The position numbers and the translations under genes were made by a program. The notes under the pieces were generated by a model, which ran no database searches, was not told where the DNA came from, and saw nothing but the letters and a program-made list of their open reading frames with translations. Below, in pieces: positions 45,240-57,553 of a stretch of 64,000 nucleotides of DNA. How positions within the stretch are numbered: the first letter of the stretch is position 1; each line of letters begins with the position of its first letter. The DNA comes from Coriolopsis trogii (Eukaryota; Basidiomycota; Agaricomycetes; Polyporales; Polyporaceae): positions 310,001 through 374,000 of the forward strand of contig JAHYIO010000033.1 of assembly GCA_020543525.1 (NCBI GenBank), written 5' to 3'.

Positions 45240-46523
45240 ATGGAACCCTTCGCTACTCGTGCTTACTTTGAAAGTCACCTTACAGGCCGCTACCAACCTC
45301 CTTCAGCTTCTTACTCCACTTCGGAACACGTATTCACCAGCTACCCTTCTTCCAACCGGGGAGTGCCATACAACGAAGTGCATGCACTCGCGACTGGCGG
45401 TTCACTTTTGATTCCAACTAATGACCCAGCCTCGCTTCCTAATGCGCGAAACACCCACTCCTACACATATTCTCAACCAAGGCTCTTCGCAGACCCGAAG
45501 GCAACACGGAGTCCTGCCCCAGCCAACAGAGGCGGCCTGATGAATTGTAGGCCGGACGCTGTCTTTCTCAGCCACGATCAGCGTGCTCAAATGAGGGCCG
45601 CACTCAAGGTTCTTTCCGACCCGAGTTTGCAGAACCAATTCGAGAGCAGTTCAAGCCAACGCTCGGCCTCTGCACCCGCTGTCCCTCATGCGCCCGTGCG
45701 CGTCCCCATTCCTGCGCCACCTGACTATCAACCTCGCACTCCATCGCAACGGCTACGAGGCCCAGCGGACATAGACCCAGAGCACTGGACCGCCTTCCGT
45801 TTCATGTTCCCGCACGTTGCCGAGCACGTTCTGCACTCGGTCATCGACCACAGCTTCCGTCCGGACGAGCTCTACAAGCTCGACTCTGACCCGACCCGGA
45901 GGGGCGAGCACTCGCCCTTCGTCCTCCACGGACCCCCCTCGCCCGCAGACTACCCCGACCTGCGCTCGCTGATCGACCCGCTCTCGACGTACTTCCGGAT
46001 CTTGCTCGCGAATCCGGACGCGCAGGACGACCGCTCCCTCCAGTTCCACCTCGCGCAGGGCTCGCACTCGTACATCGCCCGGCTCGTCGAGCTCCAGGGG
46101 CGGTACGCGTGGGACGCCGTCCTCGCGTACCACTTTGACTTCCACCGCGCGCGGCAGGACGACATGCGCCGCAGGGCCCTCGACACGTGGGGCACGCCCG
46201 ATATGGACCTACAGGCTTTGCACCTTGTCGGGAGGGTGAAGAGCGCGTCCACCGGGAGGCCCGCGCCCGTCGTGGTGCCTCAGCCAGTGCGCGCGCACGC
46301 TGGAGCGGACCAGGGACGTCCGACCGTTGCGGGAACGCTTGCGGCGCTTGCATGGGACGGCGAGACAAAGAAATGCGCTCTCTTCAATCAAGATCTGTGC
46401 CCCTCGCCGTGCATGTACGACCAAGTGCACGAGTGCCAGTGCTGCGGGTCGGGGGAACATCCTGTCATGGACTGTCCGCACATACGGGACTATGTCGTAG
46501 GCGGCGAGGCTCGGTGGGAATGA
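45240..46523 (+). CDS. Gag-like zinc-knuckle protein B, intronless paralogue
   Basis: A 427-residue uninterrupted frame in the same direction as protein A. The N-terminal third is Ser/Pro-rich and unlike that of A. The core aligns throughout: WTAFRFMFPHVAEHVLHSVI, SFRPDELYKLDSDPTRRGEH, YPDLRSLIDPLSTYFRILLA, AQGSHSYIARLVELQGRYAW, AVLAYHFDFHRARQDDMR. The double finger keeps every ligand and spacing: C-x7-C-x3-C-x5-H (CALFNQDLCPSPCMYDQVH), then CQCCGSGEHPVMDC. DNA similarity is also evident in the core, for instance the CTCTCGACGTACTTCCGGAT stretch shared by both. The absence of introns in a genome where almost every other gene has several points to a retroelement origin or retrocopy. No polymerase genes are adjacent. 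Its function is unknown; RNA binding by the knuckle is a reasonable guess. Confidence 0.8.
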   Translation: MEPFATRAYFESHLTGRYQPPSASYSTSEHVFTSYPSSNRGVPYNEVHALATGGSLLIPTNDPASLPNARNTHSYTYSQPRLFADPKATRSPAPANRGGLMNCRPDAVFLSHDQRAQMRAALKVLSDPSLQNQFESSSSQRSASAPAVPHAPVRVPIPAPPDYQPRTPSQRLRGPADIDPEHWTAFRFMFPHVAEHVLHSVIDHSFRPDELYKLDSDPTRRGEHSPFVLHGPPSPADYPDLRSLIDPLSTYFRILLANPDAQDDRSLQFHLAQGSHSYIARLVELQGRYAWDAVLAYHFDFHRARQDDMRRRALDTWGTPDMDLQALHLVGRVKSASTGRPAPVVVPQPVRAHAGADQGRPTVAGTLAALAWDGETKKCALFNQDLCPSPCMYDQVHECQCCGSGEHPVMDCPHIRDYVVGGEARWE

Positions 46524-46954
46524 TAGTAAGACTGATGTCACATGTCAGAGCCTTGGAGCTCAAGATTCAGGTTAAATATGCGGTGTTCTCCTCGTCTATA
46601 CGTATCGCGCGCCTTCGTATTCCACCTCGATGTCCACCGCGTGCGTCATTGATTGTTCGCAAGCGTGTCTCATACAAAGCCGATACGACCCGCGAAGCAA
46701 GACAAAGACGAAATGGCATTGTATTGTTACAAGATGCGGAACACGTCTAAAGTCTATGGATCCACGGAACTACGAAAGCGATCACTATAATCAATACTAG
46801 TACATCCAAGCCCGTAGCGAGGCAAGAAACAAGAAAATCATAGATCAAAGCGAGCGGATCGTGAAGTCGTCACAGGAACCCATCTAGGCGGAAAACCAGT
46901 CACGTTCATGTTGATATTCCAGAGCCAATTCGATCCGAGTGCAATCCCTCGAAA
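46524..46954. other. Intergenic, convergent 3' ends
   Basis: About 430 bp between the stop of Gag-like gene B and the stop of TRK1. It is AT-rich, with no coding signal. Confidence 0.45.
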
Positions 46955-49900
46955 TCAAACAGCCGAGTCATGCAGCCGCGCTTCACCGCCCTCGACGCTC
47001 GAGTCACGGCTGTCTTCCGATATCTGGTTGTGGTCCATCCACGGCGGCACACCTACCTCTGACTCTTTCTCCTTCAGGCCACCGCTGAGGCTCGTGTTAC
47101 GGCTGTCATCGACAACGAGGCTGATCGTCCGTGTCCGCATCCGCATACGCGCTTCCATTTCGTCCGCGTCGCGCAGCGGGGCGGGCACGTCGCCATACTC
47201 GACGTCCCTCTCCGCCTTTTCGTCCCGGTCCCGGTCCGCAGAGACCGTCGCGGGATCCAGGCCGGGTCGCGATTGCGAGCCCGAACGGGAGCGAGAGCGT
47301 TTGTTGAGGAACTCAGTCGGCATGAGGACCGCGCGGTCGAGCGCGACGGGGAGGCCACGGTGTCTACCGCGGAGCATTACTGCAATCACGACCAGCTTCG
47401 ACAGTGTATGCATCTCGCCAGAGAGGGAGTAGTTCAGCTGTGGAGGTTACCGACAACAATGAGGCGGAGCGAATGTGCCAAGGAGGATTCTAGGACTCAC
47501 CCCGGGGATTCCGAGCGAAAGCCCGACGGTTCCGTACGCAGAGACGAGCTCAAAGACTGTGATCAGTTAGTAACAATCTTGCATGATCAAGCGTGAGCTA
47601 CGTACTCAGCGCGAAGATGTTGAAGTAGGATTGCTTGCTCGGGTCAATCAGGTTGTCGCGCTAGACAGCTGTGAGCATCGCAGCAAACCATCGCTAGTAA
47701 AAGTCATTCACCTCTATGATGCAAAGGAGCCATAGCGAGACGGCGAGCCACCACATATCTGCCAAACAAAGCGAGGTTGATACCGGATGGCACGGGTATG
47801 AAGTTGGTAATACCGAAAGATAGCTGCCTCCGCGCGTGGCGCAGCAGATAGTTGCCCCAAATCGCGACTCGAGACTCCGAAGGCCGGTTCCAGTGTCGAT
47901 CGTCGTTGATAATGTCGTATTGTTCGTCCACGGCATAGACGCCGAGGGATTGCTCCTCGTATACGTTCGTCGCGCGTACACTAAATGCACATAACATTTC
48001 AGCTTTTGTGTCCACGGCGACAAATAAAAGAGAGCCAGCTCTGCATACCTCATAGCAATCGGGTATATAGCGATGTACATCATGATCACAGCTAGCACCC
48101 TTGAGCACTTGTTAGCCTCTACCATTGGCACAAACTTCAAGTTTACGTACTGCACAGAGGGCACGAGCGTGGAGACCGGGATAGGTTGGTAACCGGCGTT
48201 TCTACACGCAGCTGCATTCAAAACCGCGTCGATGAATCTGATGCCGAAAGGAATCGATTCGGTGGCCGGATTCCCTATGTTGAGAACCAGATCAAATAAC
48301 AAGTTGAGGCAGCTATCAGTGTTCGGTTAGTCGCTCTGCGTGCTTTCAACACATGACATCAGAAACATACTTCAGAACCATGACAGTCAAGACGAGCAGC
48401 CACGTCTGCCGCGAAGGGAAGAGGTAGATAGTACACCTTCGTGGATGGTCAAGCAAGAAATGCAAGGACTCTTTCATTCGAGAGCGTCCCGGGAGCTTTG
48501 TTAGCACCCAACTGGGACGGACGTTAGCTTCTCCCCACGTAGAGATGTCACTTCGATACGTACATGAACAAACGGAGGCTGTGTAGCACCAATTCCGTCA
48601 GCATCTTCATCTCAACATACACATCGTTGATACTCACAATATTGGCTGGGCACATACAAGATGTTAGTCAGAGCAAGGCCTGTGAACGATGCAGGTGACT
48701 TACCAAGCATGTATTTCCCGCGAGGACGCAGAACACCACAAAGATCACCAAAGGATATGCCGTCTGAAATGGAGCCATGTTCTGATCTACAAGCGACATC
48801 CCTGAAGCGCCATGAGGAGGGCGACGGAGACATCGCAAGTCGCGAACGTACCCGTGTTCGCCCATGCTCCCACGACCTGGAAAGCAGAGAACCTAGGAGA
48901 CTTTAGAAGGGCACAAGGGGGTCTCACTTGAATGATCGTACCATATAGGGTTGATTTTACGATGTTGCAACGGTGGTAGGAAGTTTTCCTCCCACTTTGG
49001 TAGTGACATGTATGGCGCCGTCACAATGAACGATATGGACAGCAATCCTATATAGTACTGGTGGAACGAGGCCATAAGTCAATCTGGAACCGCAAGGCAC
49101 CACTCTCCCACTCACCGTAGGAATGATCCAGAGTAGAGAGGTCAAGGCGCGGTACTCGACCCCTCCGAGCTCTTCGATGTTCTCTTCGGTTAGATCATGG
49201 AAGCTCGAGTTGCGTTTCACCTTCGCTGGGAAGCTGAGATAGGGGACAGGCTTTATCGAGCCGCTAGGAGAGGCGACAGAACCAGATGCATCGGGAACGA
49301 GGGTTTCGGTCGGCGGCACCGTCAGCGTTCTTCTCAGCTTACGCCTCAACCGAGGGGATGCACGGCTGAGAATGCGAAAGACGACCTCGAATGGACCAGG
49401 GAAGCCCCCAAAGTCATCATCTATATGAGGCGTAGCATGAGGTATCGGGTCGACTGTGGGACGACGCGAAGTGCGGCTTTCTACCCTGCGAAGCGTATCC
49501 ACTCCGGTGGCTTCGAGGACGTCATCGACCGGCAGAGACGGAGTTCGCGAGCCCATAGGATTGATAGGTTGCGGTGCGATGTCCAACCTGCGCACCATCT
49601 CCGGACGGATGCCGGACTGGGCATCCGGGCGAGGGACGGTAGGTTGACGGGAGAAGCGGTCCTCGCTCTGCTTCTTCAGGCGTGCCAGAGTCTCTCGTAT
49701 ATGACGAAGGGTAGGCGAAGCGTCGTGACAGGATTGGATCGTGTGTGACCTGGTCATCTCTGCAGTGACAATATGCTTTAGGTTTCGGAGGAAGTACCAT
49801 CTATCCGATTACGTTGTTAAACTTTGTGTAATCGCGATGGTACTGAAACGTAGTTCACCTTCGGACAATGACAACAATCCAGGCGACACAGGCCTAAAAT

Positions 49901-50247
49901 AACATTCAACATGTCTGTAAGGAGGCCGTGTTTCCGCTGCTCACTTGGTTGCCAACCAACTCGAGTATAACAAGAATCACTTGTTGCCAAGCCGTGAGGC
50001 CGCTGAGATCAATGGTGACGAGCCCCGTTCCAGTGACGCCACTGACAGATATGTAGAGCGAGTCGATGAATTTGACTGGGTAATCAGATGCATTGCTAGC
50101 CCAAAGGACTGTAGCGCCGAGTAGCGGAACGAGTAAGCTGGGCACACAATGTCAGAAAGGTTGTTCCATGGAGTAGTACTACACTCACAAACCGAGCAGG
50201 TGTAATCGATAGAAGTTGAGGTTGCGCCGGAGAAAAGAAGGAATCAT
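46955..50247 (-). CDS. TRK1: TRK-type potassium transporter
   Basis: Trk proteins are plasma-membrane K+ transporters with four MPM (membrane-pore-membrane) repeats. From the N-terminus: MIPSFLRRNLNFYRLHLLGL, LVPLLGATVLWASNASDYPV, KFIDSLYISVSGVTGTGLVT (first pore, with TGL), DLSGLTAWQQVILVILELVG, a long cytoplasmic loop (RKLRRTLTVPPTETLVPD ... NSSFHDLTEENIEELGGVEY), ALTSLLWIIPT, YYIGLLSISFIVTAPYMSL, FDLVLNIGNPATESIPFGIR, FIDAVLNAAACRNAGYQPIP, VLAVIMMYIAIYPIAMR, VRATNVYEEQSLGVYAVDEQ, DMWWLAVSLWLLCIIE, VFELVSAYGTVGLSLGIPG (last pore) and TLSKLVVIAVMLRGRHRGLP, VALDRAVLMPTEF. A basic and acidic C-tail follows, with the stop at 46957-46955. About twelve introns are needed. The start at 50247 is chosen because it opens the conserved RNLNFYRxH motif. 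Confidence 0.87.
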
Positions 50248-51449
50248 GTATATCCACGAAGTCTCGCGGCTGAGATCGACCGTGTTTGTTAAATCGGCGA
50301 GACAAGCTGAGAGGATGGGGGTTGGAAGGAAGAAAGAACGCAGGTGTGGCTGAAGTAGAGCGACAGGCGCTCTGACGTCCAAGCAGAGTCCCACGCATTC
50401 AGATCGAGATCTGTAGTGAGCACGGCGCTCAAGCTTGTAACAACGTAAGTACTACTCCTCATCCACGTCGATGAACCTTCTCGCAAACACCTACTTGGGT
50501 TGCCCACTACACCACCTCATGGATCTGCGCAACGTACAGTGTGAGAGGCCTCGCCTGTATGCCTCCGAACATATTCTATGGGGCGTTCCCGGTCTTTCCT
50601 CTGCTGTATGTCGCGCGTTCACTCGTACTCGTCAACAGCTGCATGAGGGGCACTGCACCAATGCGTGTTCACGTGTTGAGATGAAGGAAGCGAGGTCACC
50701 TGGCCCTGTGCGTCTCTTTGCCAGTGCGTACCGCTCGACCGGAGTGGACGCCACGAAGCCCATTGGCATAGTATTCCGAGTAGTCTGACCGCTATCATCA
50801 ATTCTCTTCGTTAGCAGCAGCCGTTCCGGATCTTCCTCCACGACTCCGGTAAACCAGCTGGCACGCTTCACGCCGTTCAATCCAGGGATGGCTTGCTCTG
50901 GGCGTTTTGCCCCAGTTACATTCTATCATCTCCCAAAACTGGCTGTTCGGTGTGTACATCGCCCCACAAGGCCTCCATTTTCTCGTTCTCGTGAGCACCC
51001 AGGAGTTCATGCCTTGGGCATGGATGAAGTCACGTTTGACGTTGACCAAGCTCAAATGCTTAAATGCGTGTAAGCGTTGACCCGCCCCTCCGGAATGCCG
51101 GTGCTTTACGCGAGGCCGCACGTAGGCGCCCCCCTGATTTTGCGCGTTTTTCACTTCGGATCGTGCAACGAGCCCCCCACTTCACCGTCCGGTGACGAAC
51201 CAGCTCGCCAATCGCATCGAGGCATCGGGCTTCCGACGCCCTGGGCCCTTGTATATAATACTTGACGAATTTGTGGGGACCTTTCGTGGGCCTTCGTCTT
51301 CACTTGCACTCCGCCGGACCCCTTTCTTCCGGAAGACTTCCGGTAAGTCAACGTATGTTCTGGTCTAATAGTGAGAGGCTCTGCATAGTCTAAACACTTC
51401 TCTTAGTGACTCCCAAGTTGTAAAGTCTTTGCAGACGTCCATACACACT
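50248..51449. other. Divergent intergenic region between TRK1 and the PQ-loop gene
   Basis: About 1.2 kb. It should hold both promoters. Short open frames here begin with non-ATG codons or lack similarity to anything I know, and I see no repeat. Confidence 0.4.
51252..51258 (+). promoter_or_regulatory. Possible TATA box of the PQ-loop gene
   Basis: TATATAA about 195 bp upstream of the start codon at 51450, in a GC-rich context. No transcription start can be seen. Confidence 0.3.
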
Positions 51450-52658
51450 ATGCCTGTCAACAAGGCAGCTGAAAATGCGCTCGGAACAATGGGTACGTCG
51501 TCTACCCATCTTAAGCTTTGGTGTGGCGGCCCTCTGAACAGTACGATCCACTACTTTTGTAGGCACTATATGCTGGACTATCCAGCTCCTTCCTCAGCTA
51601 TGGCATTCGTACCGTTCAAAGTCAACGGACGGGTTGTCAGAGTGGACAATGTGCGTGTTTTCGCCTCCCGCTTGGTCGTGTGATCTCTAATTCTCAAGCG
51701 CTTCGCCTGGAACTTGCGTGACCATAGGCTGACGTGGGGGATCGCGGGTGCCTTTCTTGGGCCGTATTCTGTGGTCCAGAATTTGAGCGTCCCTCTGATC
51801 ATGCAACCGCAATTATTCGGTTCGTTATGCTTATGCTCATGGGCGCAGGTGAGTAGAGACCGTCCTTCTCCTGATGCTCGAAAGCACAGCGCTGACAAGG
51901 ACGGTGTATGCGTGTGGCGACACAGTGTCAATACTACGGACGGAAACGTTCGAAAGCCGTGTCTCTGGCGATGCTCGCGGCCGCGCTCGCCATATTCGCC
52001 GGTTTCGAGGCAGGGATGATATTCGCTATCAGAGTACGGTCTCCTCATGCTTCGCTCCTCCTCGTGGCTGGAGCTGACGCGCTGTTTGGTACAGCCAGCG
52101 CAGAAAGCGGGGAACAATGCTCCTGTGCAATTCTTTGGTATCGCGAGTACCATATTGGTCTCTGGAGGGTTGCTGTGAGTGCTCTTCTAGTCATCGGTCT
52201 CCTTTGCTATACTCAGCGTACCGATAGCCCGCAATTCTACGAGATCTACAAGTACAGAGAAGTCGTCGGGATATCTCTCCTGTTCATGGCGATAGATCTC
52301 CTGGGCGGAGTCTTCAACGATCTCTCGCTCGCGTTCAAGGAGGACTTTGACGTCTTAGCAGGGATCACCTACTCGCTGGTAGTGGTACGTGGCAGACTTC
52401 CTTGTGTCCCCCAAGAACCCTCCTTTTGATTGCCTTTGCCAGTTGCTGGACGGCATAGTCATTCTATGCGCCTTCACGTTGAACCCTCTGGCCAAACGGC
52501 GTCGCAAACGCCTTGCCGCTGCCGGTGCTCCCTCTGACGCTACTACGATCGTGAATGGAGAGGATGTACTTGCTACCCCGACATTACACGCGCAAGACAT
52601 GGAAGAAAGAAAGATCCACTTAGATACGACGAGTCCCGCGCGCATGACGGAGCCGTAG
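51450..52658 (+). CDS. PQ-loop repeat membrane protein
   Basis: PQ-loop proteins are small seven-helix carriers, including lysosomal/vacuolar amino-acid exporters. Exon 1 (MPVNKAAENALGTMG) is spliced to TICWTIQLLPQLWHSYRSKS, TDGLSEWT: the first PQ motif with its Trp and Lys/Ser context. Next come LTWGIAGAFLGPYSVVQNLS, VPLIMQPQLFGSLCLCSWAQ, CQYYGRKRSKAVSLAMLAAA, AIFAGFEAGMIFAIR, FFGIASTILVSGGLL, PQFYEIYKYREVVGISLLFM (second PQ motif), AIDLLGGVFNDLSLAFKEDF and ITYSLVVVLDGIVILCAFTL. A cytoplasmic tail of about 60 residues ends at TAG 52656-52658. About six introns of 50-60 nt join in frame. Substrate and membrane are unknown; a vacuolar location is inferred from the family. Confidence 0.83.
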
Positions 52659-52953
52659 CGGGTTCATGAAATCATGTCAGCTCACGATTGTACTGCACCA
52701 AAATGTAGAGCTCGTAGAACGAGCACGTATACAGGAAACGATACTCGTGGGTTTCAACACAGACACGAAGGTTTGTTTGACTTATAGCTCAGCGCATACG
52801 CACTGCGATGCATCCATGGCTGTTAACGCGATCACGTGCTTGCACCGGCTTGGCCGTGTTGGGCTGAGAGCTGTCACCGTTTCTCCCTTGCTTTCTGACC
52901 ATCACCGCGCTGTTTACTTCTTCTCGTCTCTAGCTGCGCATAAAAGTGCGACT

Positions 52954-54162
52954 GATGGCGAGAGGTGCGAATTGTCGGGTACGTCCCAAATGTCGCGGAA
53001 ACTCCGTCCCCACCATAGAGCCGCCGCGCATCTATCCCTACTAACTCCTCGTATAGGTCACTTGTCCGGTGGAAATACTGGACAACATTGTCGACGAACT
53101 CATTCACAGCAGCGGAAGATCATACTCCTCGATTGCTTCCTTTGCTATGGCTTCGCCCGTATTCCGCCAAGTCGCACTCCGGCGATACTATGCTACGCTC
53201 GATGTCCAATCGGCTTTGCATTGGACCAGGTCATGCCAGATGGAAGGGATGTATACCTGGGTTCGGTGAGTCAGTATGTTACTATCGTCGTCGAGACTAC
53301 GCTGACGAGATCGGGTGACTATATGCGTGCATATATGCAGTACTTTACGCTCTTCCACATCCTTCTTCCGGTACAAGATGGACGGCCTGTCAAAATTCAC
53401 TGCACTGCGATCGCTGGAACTAGACTTTGCAGAAGATGGGCTCTCCACTCAACGAAGCCGCTGCTTGCTGCTCTTCAAGAACTTGACCTCGGACTTGACC
53501 AAGCTGACTCTGACTTTCTTGCCGCGGATCGACACGCCGCTGCTCTCTATGCTCGCTGCTCGCTTTCCCTCTTTGAAGACGCTCATGCTCTCGTCTACTG
53601 AACGGCTTGACAAGGAGTGCTGCTGGCTATGCTACGAGGAGTCTTCCGGCTGCACCGTACACTCGCCTATCCCGGACATATACCCTTCTGTGCATGCTCT
53701 CGTGGTGAGTGACACTCATACCAATTTGTCTATCATGCGTCGATCGACCCCATTCCCTTACAGACCGCGTTCGGCGATACGCTGAAACCCCTTCAGAAAC
53801 TCGAACACCTCTTCCTCGGGATCTTCCTTTCCGATGCGGACGTACTGAGCTGCCACCTGGACCGCTGTGCTGCAATCGTCGTATCTTCCCCTCGGACTGG
53901 ATCAGTCTACTCATCGCCGCCGTTCGGACCTGACGAGTGCCTTATATGCCTCTCGGAACACACTGCTGCGGTCCGCGAACGGGAGTGCATCGCGAGCCTA
54001 ATGATCTCGAAGCTCTTACCTTCGCTGAAGACGATCGGATGGAGCACGCATTTTGCGAGGGACGAAGCTGACGATGACGCCGGACGCATGGCGACTGGCC
54101 CTGTCTTGACGAACGGGAGCATAGAAGCGAAAGGGGAAACGACCGAGTACGCTCTGAGATAG
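52954..54162 (+). CDS. F-box-like / leucine-rich protein
   Basis: A short first exon (MARGANCR, ATG at 52954) joins over a GT-AG intron to VTCPVEILDNIVDELIHSSG, SYSSIASFAMASPVFRQVAL, the P-x-E-I-L-D-x-I-x-D... start of the F-box-like domain common in mushrooms. Downstream exons give leucine-rich segments: FTALRSLELDFAEDGLST, LTKLTLTFLPRIDTPLLSML, ARFPSLKTLMLSSTERLDKE, LKPLQKLEHLFLGIFLSDAD. The C-terminus (ISKLLPSLKTIGWSTHFARD) ends at TAG 54160-54162. About four introns are likely. Such proteins usually act as substrate receptors of SCF ubiquitin ligases; this family is greatly expanded in Agaricomycetes and individual targets are unknown. Confidence 0.7.
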
Positions 54163-54411
54163 TCTCGCGCGGTCGCGTGGAGACCATTTTGCTATTGTAC
54201 AGAATTGCTGTGCCTGGAACCTGTACATTACAATATGGAAATGAGAGGCGGAAGATAGACGACACACGAAACTGTGTGCCAGCATCAGTCACTTGACTAG
54301 CAAAAACTCCAGCTGCACGAGACGACATACAATCAATAGGAACACAGTTCGCTGCGCGGCGCACGAGCCACAATCCACCATATCGGAGCCGATTCAAAGC
54401 TCCATCTGCAT

Positions 54412-56208
54412 CTACGAGAATTCAGCATCGTCGACCAGACTGCCCTCATGCCACAGGGGGCTTACCTCCTCCACGGTCTCAGGCAGTTCACGCAACGCTT
54501 GAGCGATGTAGCTGAGCCTATTCGCGAGCTTATCGCATGAGCTGCACCACCGTCGTTGCGCCGATGCACGCTGGAACAGCCATTCAGGGTTCGCTGACGG
54601 CAGTTCCCCAGGCTGGTTCTCCACTTCATCGCAGAGCTCGTCCATGCAGTTCTGCAGCCACTTCTCGGTGTCAACGTCCGTATGGGCTGGTACATCCTCG
54701 ACGTGTCCATCAAGATTGGTGTTGAGGCGAGGAGCGTCGGCTGTCGAGGAGGAGGTAGGGGCGTTCACGTACAGATCGTCGTCCGGGGAGCGGACAACAC
54801 CTGACTCGGGTGAGGCCGGAGCCGAGGCGACGATAGAGGTAGCATACGCCTTGCGGATACGCGCCTTGACGTTCGCACGATGATTGTCGTAGTAAGCAAG
54901 GATACGGAGGTAGGGCAGGACGGGAGTCGTCTCCATCTCCGGGAGATATTGATCGTCCAGGCGGCATTTGAGCGCATGTCTCGCGGCCTGTTTCGCGTGA
55001 TCAGGCAGGCCCTCTCGGACGGCTGCGAAGTAGGCTGGCAGGGGCTCTTGTAGTACGATACTTTCCCAGCTCGGCGCAAGCACGTCGAGTATGCGATGCA
55101 TGCCGAGTCTGTTGGCAGCGGCGAGTACTGCAAGCAGATGTGCGGGGGAACTCGTGGGGAGTGGATTGCGCCCCTCGCTCGAGTAACACAGAGAGAACAA
55201 GGTGAGGAGGACGTCGCTACGCTCGTTCAAATGGATAGGCGATATACTGGGAAGCCTACGTGTTCTAAACAATTCCGGTGTCAGCATGAGATGGCCCGCG
55301 TGCCACAAACGCACATCTGCTTACGATGATACTTTTCCCCCTTTCTTAGTACTACTCGATATACGAGGCGCGTCCGCAATTGCGACTCGAAGAACTGAGG
55401 ACGCGTCGGAAATTATATGACGATGAGTCAGGAAGCTTTTGCCGTCTGAAGATAACAGGGTCAGGTCTGGTGTGAGTAACTTCATGGGGATGAAGCTTGG
55501 GACGGTTGCGCTCTGCGCCTGCCAGGACGACTCGGACGCTTTATCTTGGTAGCTGAATAGTGATGTTGGTCGCTCGGTCTCGGGTCGGACGAGGTGCCAC
55601 TCAGCATCGTCATTCTTGGAGTGGTCAGGGCCTAGAGGGAGAAGAGAGAACACCGGAGGAACTTGTCCCCGGAGTTGACGGTACTGCCGCAGACGGAAGA
55701 TGTGCCCGGCTGTGAGGCCTCCGACATGCGCCAAAATGGCCATATCGAAATTCCCAATATCGAGCGTACAGTCCAGCACGCGCCGGGCAAGGTCCTCCAA
55801 CTTCATACGGCAAGCCAACCCGTATACCTCCGATGCCTTCCCATGGCGAGCGATCTCAACCAGGTCTTCTTCGAGGGACGATATGGGAAGCACCAACTGG
55901 TACTTTGTCGCAGTGCGCAGAAGGCACTCGATCTGGTCCATTGTGCGATCAATCTTGGGTCTAGGGATAGGGTAGCAGATGCGGAGGAGGGCGTCAAGTG
56001 TCTCCGCGTCAGCGTCGATATCGATGGTGAATGTCGACTCGCTGTGAGTGGAGAGCATACTCTGGAAGATGGGCGACGCTTCGATCAGAATGTGGCTTCG
56101 AACGCGGAAGAGAGTGTCGTCCGAGCTGCGGAGGACGACATCCGCGTCGTCCTTGTTGAAGGGGAACAAGGCGTAGACTGACGTGCTAAGGTCGGTCACC
56201 ATCGTCAT
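54412..56208 (-). CDS. Double BTB/POZ-domain protein
   Basis: Exon 1 (56208-55365) encodes MTMVTDLSTSVYALFPFNKD, then a BTB domain: DADVVLRSSDDTLFRVRSHI, LIEASPIFQSMLST, DAETLDALLRICYPIPRPKI and helical C-terminal parts. A second BTB-like domain begins LLTPDLTLLSSDGKSFLTHR, HIISDASSVLRVAIADAP. It runs over a 48-nt intron (55364-55317, GTATAT...GCAG, with a TACTAAG branch-point match) into HVRLWHAGHLMLTPELF, LTLFSLCYSSEGRNPLPTSS and AHLLAVLAAANRLGMHRILD. The C-terminal half has an acidic, disordered stretch and a final helical segment with CSSCDK. The stop is at 54414-54412. Tandem BTB proteins of this type are abundant in mushrooms and may be Cullin-3 adaptors; the target is unknown. Confidence 0.82.
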
Positions 56209-57553
56209 ATGGAGGGAGTGACAAGACGCTTATCGAAGATGACTTAGAGCGAGAAGTGGATACGAGGAAATATGAATGAGACGTACTACATATACTCCCG
56301 CTAAGCTCATGTAGCGCTACGTGCGCTACCGCAGCACTCAGCGTCAAGTGCCTTGCTGCAATAGAGAAGTCCACGAGGTCAGACTTGTGCACGCTTGGTG
56401 AGGATTCGCGACTGACCCTTCGAGCCATTCACGAGATATCAAGCTCGAGCGTACCATAGTAAGCCAAGATGACATAGGCTTTATTCGATGTTCTTCACCG
56501 TGGTCCGTTACCAGCTTGGAGCAACCGTGCGCTTGCAAGTCATGGCTCAAAGTTTCTGCAATTTTGTATGTACTAACAGTGGACTAGAGCAGAGGGTAGC
56601 GTGAAGGTTTACGTTAGATGGACCACGATCTCGCAGAGGCACAACTTTGACGGGAGTGGCTGAAGCTACATATAGGCATTCGTTCCCACGGAGCCGAATA
56701 ACTACATAGCCCACGAGTCCGATTCATGGTCAGCGCCCACTCATCGTCTCTGCTACGGCAGCGTACGGGCAGCTGCTCTTCCTGTTGGACCCCTCAGGTC
56801 GTGTGAAACGCAGCTACAGAGAACAGGCTATGATAAAGAATACCACATCCAATGTCGAACTGGCATATGTGAGTCCGACATGTGAGTTTCCAATGGCTTT
56901 GGGTATCTAGTGCCTACTCATAGTACTCATGGAGGCATTCACCATTTCAGTGATAGACCATATACATGATAATTATCACATGCATGTGAACTTTGTTGAG
57001 TACAGATGGCACCGGGGGTAGAAAACTCTGATCTAGCGACGCAATGTGAGATTTGAACCGTCCATGGTTTCCAGGATATCGTACCGTACACTCGTTACGC
57101 TGACTTCAAGAATCCAGAGCTTTTGGATGGCGTATCAAAGAAGATACACTGTAGTACACGAGGAGAGGTTCCACTGTTTCATGTTTTGCAAGCCTGTCGC
57201 TATTGCTGATGTGCCTATCTTAGAACATCCGATACTGAAGACGCAAATGATTCCGGTATACCTGACACTGACAGGAGGGAAGGCTAGACACTCAGGGGCT
57301 TTGCGCTGAATGGGCATCGGACGACACGACTGTCATTCAGAAACGAGAATGTTGATGTATGATGGACGAAGCAAGGATCGGGCTTTAGAGCGGTCATGTA
57401 TCCGAAGGATCTTCGCCAGACCCAAGCTCGAGCAAGTCGCTTCGCGAGAATGAAGGTGTGACTGCATATATACATATACCTACGCTCATAGGTCTCGGGA
57501 CTCAACAGTGTTGCATAGCAGACTTTCACTCGGTCCAAATTGACTACATCAAC
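56209..57553. other. Gene-poor interval
   Basis: About 1.3 kb with no recognisable exon or repeat. It contains the BTB promoter at the left and the promoter of the secreted repeat gene at the right. Confidence 0.4.

Noticed and set aside
43462..46523. Complete LTR retrotransposon
   Set aside because: No reverse transcriptase, protease, integrase, primer-binding site or flanking direct repeats could be found around the two Gag-like genes.
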